Shown here: positions 1-5,454 of the stretch, one piece after another
Position numbering within the stretch: the stretch's first letter is position 1
Layout: the number at the start of each line of letters is the position of its first letter
DNA from: Immundisolibacteraceae bacterium
Lineage (GTDB): Bacteria > Pseudomonadota > Gammaproteobacteria > Immundisolibacterales > Immundisolibacteraceae
Direction of reading: 5' to 3'
Length of the DNA: 5,454 bases
Assembly (NCBI GenBank): GCA_019090185.1
Contig: JAHRWJ010000095.1
Coordinates: 1-5,454, forward strand
Made by a program: the position numbers and the translations under genes
Notes under the pieces: generated by a model
What the model was told of the DNA's origin: nothing
Seen by the model: the letters and a program-made list of their open reading frames with translations, nothing else
Databases searched by the model: none

Positions 1-2
1 CA

Positions 3-770
3 ACTCAACTGGACTGGGAGGATAACGCGCTGGTGTCAGCCGCTTCTTACCAGGTCGCAGCCTATCTAGCATTCCATCGAACAATCGACCGGTTGGCTGA
101 GGCCCGCCAGTTTGAAGCATATAACCGGCTATCGGCCTTCTTGGTTCATGACCTCAAAAATGTTGTTGCTCAACTTCAGTTAGTGGTTCAAAACGCTGGC
201 AAACATGCCGATAACCCCGTATTCATAGAAGATGCCTTTGCAACGGTTAATAATGCTGTTGAAAAAATGAACAACATGCTTCATCAGTTACGTCATCGTC
301 ATACGTCCCAGATATCCACTGGCAATATGGCGATCGACATCGCCCAGCTACTGCTGGACGTGGTTTCACAAAGAAGCGGCCACTTCCCCGTACCCACTAT
401 CGAGATAGATACGGCCAAACCTTTAACAACCCTCGGTAATCATGAGCAGATGCTCAACGTACTACTTCATATAGTGGCGAATGCTCAGGAGGCAACCGAT
501 AATAACGGTCACATAACCATCCGAGGCACGGCGACTAGTTCGACCTGTAGACTTGAAATTGAGGATTCTGGCTGTGGCATCAGCGATGACTTTATAAAAA
601 CCCAACTTTTTCGCCCATTTAAAACCACTAAAGGCAATGCTGGCATGGGCATTGGCGTATATGAAAGCAAGGAATACATCGAATCACTGGGCGGGTCAAT
701 CGAAGTTACTAGCCAGGTCGGCGAAGGTACACTGTTCAAAATCACTCTACCGTTATCCTCAACCCCTTAA
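3..770 (+). CDS. prsK: PrsK-type sensor histidine kinase of PEP-CTERM systems (5'-truncated by window edge)
   Basis: This is the C-terminal part of a histidine kinase; the frame is open from the left edge, so a GTG at 33 is only an internal Val codon. The first residues (LDWEDNALVSAAS...) resemble the end of the GAF-like sensor region of PrsK. A DHp domain follows, with the phosphoacceptor His in VHDLKN (His codon 147-149). The HATPase domain has an N box (VANAQEAT, around 475-505), a G1 box (DSGCGI, 564-581), an F box (LFRPF, near 607-621), a G2 box (GMGIG, 642-656) and a terminal GEGTLFKITLPL stretch. The HDLKN form of the His box and the EARQFEAYNRLSAF lead-in match what I know of the PEP-CTERM PrsK family. 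Known family members carry N-terminal membrane helices, which would lie off-window. It autophosphorylates and should pass phosphate to the regulator encoded 21 bases downstream. All catalytic boxes seen are intact. Family assignment rests on remembered motifs, not a search. Confidence 0.88.
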   Translation, partial: TQLDWEDNALVSAASYQVAAYLAFHRTIDRLAEARQFEAYNRLSAFLVHDLKNVVAQLQLVVQNAGKHADNPVFIEDAFATVNNAVEKMNNMLHQLRHRHTSQISTGNMAIDIAQLLLDVVSQRSGHFPVPTIEIDTAKPLTTLGNHEQMLNVLLHIVANAQEATDNNGHITIRGTATSSTCRLEIEDSGCGISDDFIKTQLFRPFKTTKGNAGMGIGVYESKEYIESLGGSIEVTSQVGEGTLFKITLPLSSTP

Positions 771-791
771 GCAGCTGAGAACCCGATAAAA

Positions 792-2156
792 ATGGGCACA
801 CCAGACCAACCAGTCCTGTTAATAGTTGAAGACGATGAGGGCCTGCAAAACCAGTTCCGCTGGTCGTTTGACGAATATAAGGTTCTGATTGCTGGCGACA
901 GAAACTCTGCGCTGGATGCTGTACGGCGCCATTTTCCAGCGGTGGTTACTCTGGATCTTGGGCTGCCGCCGGACCCAGCCAACGCCTCTGAGGGACTTGC
1001 TGCATTGCAGGAGATTTTGCAGCTCGCTCCGTTCACTAAAGTCATCGTTGTTACCGGCAACGATGATCATACGGTCGCGCTGAAAGCTATCGCTGATGGT
1101 GCCTATGATTTCTGCCAAAAACCCATCGATATTGATACTCTAAAACTCATTGTCGGTCGCGCTAGCTATCTGGCCTCCCTGGAGCAGGAAAACAGGACAT
1201 TACAAAAAGAAAAGAACCATTCAGGCGCATTGAGTAATATTATCGGTACCAGTCCGAAATTATCAAAAGTAATACAGATGGTAGAAAAAGTTGCCGACAG
1301 CGATGCCAGCATTCTTATCCTCGGCGAAAGTGGTACCGGTAAAGAACTAGTTGCTCAGGGTCTGCACCAACTAAGCCAACGAAACAGCAAGCCGTTAGTC
1401 GCAATCAATTGCGCTGCAATTCCTGGGGAACTGTTAGAGAGCGAGCTATTCGGTTACGAAAAGGGCGCTTTCACAGGCGCAGTTAAAACCACCCCAGGAA
1501 AGATAGAAAGGGCTGCAGGTAGCACGCTTTTTTTGGATGAAATAGGGGATATGCCAATCGCTTTACAGGCAAAAATACTTCGATTCCTCGAGCAACGGGT
1601 ATTAGAGCGAGTAGGGGGGCGCGAGGAAATACCTGTTGATGTACGTATTATTTGCGCCACTCACCGCAACATTCAAACACTCATCGCAGATCAACTATTC
1701 CGTGAAGACCTCTATTACCGGATTAGCGAAATAGAAATCCCTCTGCCCACCTTACAGGAACGAAAAGGCGATATCGCTATTCTAGCCAAAGCTTTTCTTT
1801 CCCAATTTTCTAGTCAGCGTAACAACAAACCCAAAAAGTTTACGAATGCTGCCATCGAGGCACTCAACAGCTATTCATGGCCAGGCAATATCAGAGAATT
1901 AAAAAACGCCATCAAACGGGCGGCGATACTCTCTGAAGGATCCCAAATAACCGCAGAAGACTTAAATATAGAGCCAGACACACATGCCGCCGCACCGATT
2001 GAAGACCTCAAACAAGCCCGTACACAGGCCGAATATGAGGCGGTAACAAACGCCCTGTTCGCTTCGGGTGACAACGTCGCTACGGCCGCAAAAACTTTGG
2101 GTATTACCCGGCCAACACTTTATGCGCTAATGGAAAAGCTGGGAATCAAACGATAA
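792..2156 (+). CDS. prsR: PrsR-type sigma-54-dependent response regulator (PEP-CTERM-box response regulator)
   Basis: A complete 454-residue NtrC-like activator. The receiver domain (about 1-125) has the acidic pocket E13-D14-D15, phosphoacceptor D55 (LDLGLPP), T88 and K110. A coiled linker (about 128-142) leads into an AAA+ domain (about 150-380). That domain has Walker A GESGTGKE (178-185), the sigma-54-contacting GAFTGA loop (225-230), Walker B TLFLDEIGD (245-253), the arginine-finger segment FREDLYYRI (303-311) and sensor II WPGNIREL (363-370). The C-terminus (about 420-454) is a Fis-type helix-turn-helix. With GAFTGA intact it should activate sigma-54 promoters when phosphorylated. The LGLPPDP phosphorylation loop and the pairing with a PrsK-like kinase point to PrsR rather than NtrC or AtoC. 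The ATG at 792 is the first start after the kinase stop; its ribosome binding site is weak (GAG at 777-779), suggesting coupling to kinase translation. Known members regulate PEP-CTERM protein and exopolysaccharide genes; the targets here are not visible. Confidence 0.93.
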   Translation: MGTPDQPVLLIVEDDEGLQNQFRWSFDEYKVLIAGDRNSALDAVRRHFPAVVTLDLGLPPDPANASEGLAALQEILQLAPFTKVIVVTGNDDHTVALKAIADGAYDFCQKPIDIDTLKLIVGRASYLASLEQENRTLQKEKNHSGALSNIIGTSPKLSKVIQMVEKVADSDASILILGESGTGKELVAQGLHQLSQRNSKPLVAINCAAIPGELLESELFGYEKGAFTGAVKTTPGKIERAAGSTLFLDEIGDMPIALQAKILRFLEQRVLERVGGREEIPVDVRIICATHRNIQTLIADQLFREDLYYRISEIEIPLPTLQERKGDIAILAKAFLSQFSSQRNNKPKKFTNAAIEALNSYSWPGNIRELKNAIKRAAILSEGSQITAEDLNIEPDTHAAAPIEDLKQARTQAEYEAVTNALFASGDNVATAAKTLGITRPTLYALMEKLGIKR

Positions 2157-2159
2157 CTC

Positions 2160-2195
2160 GGCGGCCGATCTAGAACCGCCCAATATTGGATTTTT
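2160..2195 (+). terminator. possible weak hairpin after prsR
   Basis: GGCGG (2160-2164) can pair with CCGCC (2176-2180) across an 11-base loop. A perfect palindrome CCAATATTGG (2180-2189) and five Ts (2191-2195) follow. The stem is only five base pairs and the T tract is ten bases away from it, so this is a poor match to an intrinsic terminator. It could equally be a protein-binding palindrome or chance. It lies in the 89-base gap between the regulator and the first sugar gene, where a transcript end or an operator would be reasonable. Confidence 0.2.
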
Positions 2196-2234
2196 GTGTT
2201 ACCTAAACCCCCACTCCTAGAGCTTAGAACCTAC

Positions 2235-2243
2235 AAAGAGAGA
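2235..2243 (+). promoter_or_regulatory. ribosome binding site of the TviB-like gene
   Basis: A purine run AAAGAGAGA ends two bases before the ATG at 2246. Its GAG core sits about five bases from the start codon. It is a moderate Shine-Dalgarno site and supports the ATG at 2246, from which the Rossmann motif begins at residue 13 as expected. Confidence 0.5.
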
Positions 2244-2245
2244 CC

Positions 2246-3523
2246 ATGAAATCAATTGATACATCTTGTGTTGCGATAATTGGCCTGGGCTATGTTGGAC
2301 TCCCGCTTGCGGTTGCTTTTGGCAAAAAACTGCAGACCATCGGCTTTGATCTGAACACCCAACGAGTTCAGGAATTGCAGCTTGGGCAGGACAGCACCCT
2401 AGAAATTGCAGCGGAAGACCTCAAAGCCGCTAACAACGCCACCTATACTGATGATCCAAAAGCACTATGTGCGGCCGATATTTTTATCACCACCGTCCCG
2501 ACCCCAATCACTAAAAGCAAACGCCCAGACCTGGGGCCTCTACTCAGTGCATCGGCGACTATCGGTCAACACCTTAGAAAAGGCGGCCTGGTGATCTACG
2601 AGTCGACCGTATTTCCAGGTGCAACCGAAGAGCTATGCGTGCCGGTTCTTGAAAAAGAGTCCGGCCTTGTTTTCAACCAGGATTTTTTTGTCGGTTACAG
2701 CCCGGAGAGAATCGTCCCTGGTGATAAAGAACACAGATTAGAGACCATCATCAAAATTACATCAGGGTCTACTAAAGAAGCTGCTGAACATGTCGATCAG
2801 TTATACCGTTCCATCGTTACCGCAGGTACTTATAAAGCCGAGAGCATTCAAGTCGCGGAAGCGGCCAAGGTCATAGAAAATGTGCAGAGGGACATCAACA
2901 TATCCCTAGTCAACGAAATTGCTATGATCTCCCATAAGCTCGGTCTGGACACCCTGCAGGTTCTCGCCGCAGCAGGAACCAAATGGAATTTCTTACCCTT
3001 TAAACCCGGACTGGTTGGCGGGCATTGTATCGGCATCGACCCCTATTACCTCACCCACAAAGCCCAGGAAGTTGGCTACCAGCCGGAAGTTATTCTCTCT
3101 GGTCGAAGACTCAATGACAGCATGGGCCACTTTATTGCTGAGTCAGTGGTTAAGCTAATTATTAAAAAAGGTCACTCCACAACTGGCGCGCGCGTACTGA
3201 TAATGGGGTTAACCTTTAAGGAAAATTGCCCCGATATTCGTAATACAAGAATTATCGATTTAATAAGCGGACTCGAAGAGTTTGGAATCAACATCGACGT
3301 TCACGATCCATGGGTAAACCATGAAGAGGCAAAGAAAGAGTACTCCATCTCCCTTAACGACCGTCCGAGCAAGAATCATTATGAGGCGGTTGTTGTTGCT
3401 GTCCCGCATCAACAGTTTAAAGACGCAGGAATTGAAGAAATTAAATCTTACGGCAAGCCCAATTGCGTGCTTTATGATGTCAAAGGCATGTTCGATTTAG
3501 AGTTGGTCGATGGCAGATTATAA
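2246..3523 (+). CDS. tviB: TviB/WbpO-like UDP-N-acetylhexosamine 6-dehydrogenase
   Basis: Cytoplasmic NAD-dependent enzyme that oxidises C6 of a UDP-sugar twice to give a UDP-uronic acid. The 425-residue protein has the three domains of the UDP-glucose/GDP-mannose dehydrogenase family. The N-terminal Rossmann domain has GLGYVG (13-18), with D35 at the end of strand two for NAD. The middle region has TVPTPI (83-88), YESTVFPG (118-125) and YSPER (151-155). The active-site Lys208 and Asn212 lie in EAAKVIEN, and the catalytic Cys261 lies in GGHCIGIDPYYL. The C-terminal domain has FKENCPD and RNTRIID. The length and many segments (TAGTYKAES, KWNFLPF, GGHCIGIDPYYLTHK, FKENCPDIRNTRIID) agree almost word for word with my memory of Salmonella TviB, which acts on UDP-GlcNAc for Vi antigen. 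WbpO-type activity on UDP-GalNAc cannot be excluded. A uronate of this kind is a precursor for acidic exopolysaccharide or O-antigen, fitting the epimerase downstream. No residue loss is apparent. Confidence 0.92.
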   Translation: MKSIDTSCVAIIGLGYVGLPLAVAFGKKLQTIGFDLNTQRVQELQLGQDSTLEIAAEDLKAANNATYTDDPKALCAADIFITTVPTPITKSKRPDLGPLLSASATIGQHLRKGGLVIYESTVFPGATEELCVPVLEKESGLVFNQDFFVGYSPERIVPGDKEHRLETIIKITSGSTKEAAEHVDQLYRSIVTAGTYKAESIQVAEAAKVIENVQRDINISLVNEIAMISHKLGLDTLQVLAAAGTKWNFLPFKPGLVGGHCIGIDPYYLTHKAQEVGYQPEVILSGRRLNDSMGHFIAESVVKLIIKKGHSTTGARVLIMGLTFKENCPDIRNTRIIDLISGLEEFGINIDVHDPWVNHEEAKKEYSISLNDRPSKNHYEAVVVAVPHQQFKDAGIEEIKSYGKPNCVLYDVKGMFDLELVDGRL

Positions 3524-3619
3524 AACTCTCCATTACCAATTATTTTCAGTTTACATAACGACCATATCAATTACACAAACCCATTACGGGATCTTGCCCA
3601 ACTATATAAGGAAGATAAC
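3524..3619 (+). other. AT-rich intergenic gap without a recognisable promoter
   Basis: This 96-base gap separates the dehydrogenase from the SQD1-like gene. I see no hairpin with a T tract, no GG-N10-GC sigma-54 element and no -35/-10 pair with 16-18 base spacing. TTTACA at 3550-3555 and TATATA at 3603-3608 occur but lack partners at the right distance. The two genes may still be cotranscribed. The gap is long for such a packed block and could hold a site I do not recognise. Confidence 0.4.
3608..3614 (+). promoter_or_regulatory. strong ribosome binding site of the SQD1-like gene
   Basis: AAGGAAG lies five bases before the ATG at 3620. It is the best Shine-Dalgarno match in the window and fixes that start, which is also where the Rossmann strand (MRILILGGDG) begins. 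Confidence 0.75.
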
Positions 3620-4768
3620 ATGCGAATTTTAATCTTAGGTGGGGATGGATACTTAGGCTGGCCCACAGCAATGCACTTCGCCGCATTAGGGCATGAAGTC
3701 TCAGTGATAGATAACTATCTTCGTCGAAACATTGCCCGGGAAACCTCCTCCGAACCTCTTTTTGAGGCACCTAACCTTATAAAACGGGCAGCCCTGTTTA
3801 AAGAACTAACCGGCCATTCAATAGAGGTTTTTATTTCAGACTGCGCCGATTACGACCGCCTCGCTGAAGTCGTTCAAAAAACAAGTCCAGAAATCGTCGT
3901 TCACTATGCAGAACAACCAAGCGCGCCCTACTCAATGCAAAACCGGCACACTGCCGACCTCACCATTTTCAATAATATTGGCACCACATTTAACCTCATC
4001 TGGGCCATTTTAGAACATGCACCAGATGCCCATATTATAAAACTGGGCACTATGGGTGAGTACGGCACCCCTAACATTGATATCGAAGAGGGCTGGCTAG
4101 AAGTTAACCATAAAGGCCGCCAACAAAAATTCCTCTACCCCCGTCAGGCTGGCAGCCTCTACCATACGACAAAGGTACTGGACACAGACTTGCTCTGGTT
4201 TTATGTCAGAACCTATGGCTTGCAAGTGACCGACCTTATGCAGGGACCTGTGTATGGCCTTTCAACCGTCGAATCTGACCTCTCTCAAGACCTGATGCCA
4301 AACTTCCATTACGACGATATATTTGGAACTGTGGTCAATAGATTCCTCGTTCAAGCAGTTGCTGGCGTACCACTGACCGTCTATGGGGGCGGCGGCCAGA
4401 CTCGAGGCTACCTGAACCTTAAAGACACCCTGCAGTGTGTTGAATTAGCCGCATCAAACCCACCAGCCAAAGGCGAGCTAAGAATTCTAAACCAGTTAAC
4501 AGAGATCTTTAGCGTCAACGAACTAGCGGAGAAAATTCATCGAGTCGGCAACAGCAAGGGGCTAGAGGTAACCATTAAATCGATCGATAACCCCAGAAAG
4601 GAACTCGAGGAGCATTACTATAATGTTGAACATTCAGGGTTAACCGAACTCGGACTCCAACCAAACTTCATGACTGACGAGGTCCTGGGTGAGATGCTAG
4701 ATACCATCATCAAACATAAAGCTGCGATTGATGTTGAGAAAATCCTCCCTCGCGTGAGGTGGAAATAG
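3620..4768 (+). CDS. SQD1/SqdB-like NAD-dependent sugar epimerase/dehydratase (UDP-sulfoquinovose synthase family)
   Basis: A complete 382-residue extended short-chain dehydrogenase; bacterial SqdB proteins are close to this length. SQD1 converts UDP-glucose plus sulfite to UDP-sulfoquinovose. The NAD motif GGDGYLGW is at 7-14. The catalytic set appears as T144 (LGTMGEYGTPNIDIEEG, 142-158), Y181 and K185 (YHTTK); in my memory of Arabidopsis SQD1 these are T145, Y182 and K186, an offset of one throughout. Other family signatures are SAPYSM (101-106), the segment VYGGGGQTRGYL (254-265), NPRKELEEHYYN, and a C-terminal ILPRVRWK matching plant IMPSVSWK. The alignment by eye is colinear from end to end, so family membership is secure. 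The substrate is less so: residue 100 is Pro where plant and cyanobacterial enzymes have Arg (EQRSAPYSM). With polysaccharide-precursor genes on both sides, the product is more likely destined for a surface glycan than for sulfolipid. It may instead make another modified hexose. The next gene starts one base after its stop. Confidence 0.85.
   Translation: MRILILGGDGYLGWPTAMHFAALGHEVSVIDNYLRRNIARETSSEPLFEAPNLIKRAALFKELTGHSIEVFISDCADYDRLAEVVQKTSPEIVVHYAEQPSAPYSMQNRHTADLTIFNNIGTTFNLIWAILEHAPDAHIIKLGTMGEYGTPNIDIEEGWLEVNHKGRQQKFLYPRQAGSLYHTTKVLDTDLLWFYVRTYGLQVTDLMQGPVYGLSTVESDLSQDLMPNFHYDDIFGTVVNRFLVQAVAGVPLTVYGGGGQTRGYLNLKDTLQCVELAASNPPAKGELRILNQLTEIFSVNELAEKIHRVGNSKGLEVTIKSIDNPRKELEEHYYNVEHSGLTELGLQPNFMTDEVLGEMLDTIIKHKAAIDVEKILPRVRWK
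4755..4762 (+). promoter_or_regulatory. ribosome binding site inside the SQD1-like 3' end that decides a TTG start
   Basis: TGAGGTGG, in the last codons of the SQD1-like gene, lies seven bases before the TTG at 4770. In the epimerase frame its first three bases are a TGA stop, so no upstream start is possible. The next in-frame ATG is about 120 codons on, after the whole NAD-binding motif. TTG at 4770 is therefore the start. Confidence 0.7.
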
Positions 4769-4769
4769 T

Positions 4770-5454
4770 TTGCGCTGGCTAATCACCGGTGGCTGCGGTT
4801 TTATTGGCACCAACCTCATCGAGCGACTTTTACAAGAAGACGACAGCAAAATTTTAATTATTGATGACCTATCGGTCGGTTCAAAACAGGCACTCCGAAC
4901 CGTTACCGATTTTACCGAAGGCCCTGAGATTAACGATTCGTCACGCTGCCATTTAGTGATTGCTGATGTATTGGACTCTGAGCAGGCATTAACCTATTGC
5001 CGCCAAGCCGATGTAGTGGTTCACCTGGCTGCTAATACTGGTGTCGATAAATCGGTCAACAATCCAAGAAAGGATTGTGAAATTAATGTAACAGGAACTT
5101 TCAACTACCTGGAAGCAGCCAGGCAGGCCGGTATGAAGCGTTTTGTTTTTGCATCCAGCGGAGCCCCAGTCGGTGAAGTCATTCCGCCGATTCACGAAGA
5201 AATGCCCGCACACCCTGTGTCGCCTTACGGGGCCAGCAAACTGGCTGGAGAAGCGTATTGTTCAGCGTATTACAGAACCTTTGAACTAGATACCGTAGCC
5301 CTCAGGTTCGGCAATATTTACGGCCCGGGATCAACCCATAAGGGCAGTGCAGTCGCCAAATTCTTAACCAAAATCCTGACCAAAGAAGCAATCGATATTT
5401 ATGGAACAGGCAAGCAAACACGGGACTTCATTTATATTAAAGACCTCGTCAATG
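4770..5454 (+). CDS. GalE-like NAD-dependent nucleotide-sugar epimerase/dehydratase (3'-truncated by window edge)
   Basis: The first 228 codons of an extended short-chain dehydrogenase; the family is usually 300-340 residues, so about a third is missing. It starts with TTG one base after the SQD1-like stop and should be translationally coupled to it. Visible motifs are the NAD-binding GGCGFIG (7-13), the acidic end of strand two (DDLS, 32-35), an ADV at 65-67, HLAA (85-88), NVTGT (106-110), the SSG segment (129-131), YGASK (Y153, K157), the substrate-side RFGNIYGPGS (179-188) and RDFIYIKDLVN (218-228). The last two are typical of UDP-glucose 4-epimerase and WbpP/TviC-like enzymes. The usual SS(A/S)AVYG catalytic segment reads SSGAPVGE, with no Tyr before the Gly. 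Next to a TviB-like dehydrogenase, a C4 epimerase making a UDP-galacto-uronate is attractive, since TviB and TviC form such a pair. UDP-glucose/UDP-GlcNAc 4-epimerase or a 4,6-dehydratase remain possible. Reaction not decidable from this fragment. Confidence 0.88.
   Translation, partial: MRWLITGGCGFIGTNLIERLLQEDDSKILIIDDLSVGSKQALRTVTDFTEGPEINDSSRCHLVIADVLDSEQALTYCRQADVVVHLAANTGVDKSVNNPRKDCEINVTGTFNYLEAARQAGMKRFVFASSGAPVGEVIPPIHEEMPAHPVSPYGASKLAGEAYCSAYYRTFELDTVALRFGNIYGPGSTHKGSAVAKFLTKILTKEAIDIYGTGKQTRDFIYIKDLVN

Noticed and set aside
33..35. GTG at 33 as the start of a short 245-residue kinase
   Set aside because: The frame is open to the window edge and the codons before it encode sequence continuous with PrsK. 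A start here would leave no sensor domain and there is no ribosome binding site.
1528..1619. Homopolymer tracts in prsR (seven Ts at 1528-1534, six Gs at 1614-1619) as phase-variation sites
   Set aside because: Both are short, both encode conserved AAA+ residues in frame (Walker B region and LERVGG), and the frame is intact. Chance codon use explains them.
2157..2245. Possible sigma-54 promoter controlling the sugar genes from the adjacent PrsR
   Set aside because: I tested every GG in this gap and in 3524-3619 for GC twelve bases on (GG-N10-GC) on the + strand; none fits. Autoregulation of the sugar block by PrsR through a local promoter is therefore not supported.
3550..3608. Sigma-70 promoter before the SQD1-like gene (TTTACA at 3550, TATATA at 3603)
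   Set aside because: The two hexamers are 47 bases apart, and neither has a partner at 16-18 bases. TATATA also abuts the ribosome binding site.
4989..5213. Minus-strand open frame of 74 codons, and similar short antisense frames elsewhere
   Set aside because: They lie wholly inside genes with strong family motifs on the + strand, lack ribosome binding sites and encode no recognisable domain.

Overview
The window looks like a chromosomal segment of a proteobacterium, most likely a marine or environmental gammaproteobacterium. This is an inference from the moderate GC content and from the gene families; nothing in the sequence fixes the species. It holds five genes, all on the + strand and tightly packed, with no RNA gene, insertion sequence, CRISPR array or integrase.

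Region 1 (3-2156) is a two-component regulatory pair. The 3' part of a histidine kinase of the PrsK type is followed 21 bases later by a complete sigma-54-dependent response regulator of the PrsR type. These two families are known from bacteria that have the PEP-CTERM/exosortase protein-sorting system, where they sit beside exopolysaccharide genes.

Region 2 (2246-5454) is a nucleotide-sugar block. It has a UDP-N-acetylhexosamine 6-dehydrogenase very like TviB/WbpO, a full-length SQD1-like enzyme (UDP-sulfoquinovose synthase family), and the first 228 codons of a GalE-like NAD-dependent sugar epimerase. The epimerase begins with TTG one base after the SQD1-like stop codon and runs off the right edge.

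Taken together the window reads as the control end and sugar-precursor end of an exopolysaccharide/PEP-CTERM locus. The kinase and regulator would control surface-matrix or sorted-protein genes. The sugar enzymes would supply acidic building blocks: a uronic acid of an N-acetylhexosamine, its possible C4 epimer, and possibly a sulfonated hexose. The least ordinary item is the SQD1-like protein. It keeps the family's catalytic Thr/Tyr/Lys set, but has Pro where the plant and cyanobacterial enzymes, as I recall them, have Arg in the EQRSAPYSM motif. Its product should therefore not be assumed to be UDP-sulfoquinovose. No exosortase, PEP-CTERM protein, glycosyltransferase or transporter lies inside the window, so the locus-level reading is an inference from gene families.
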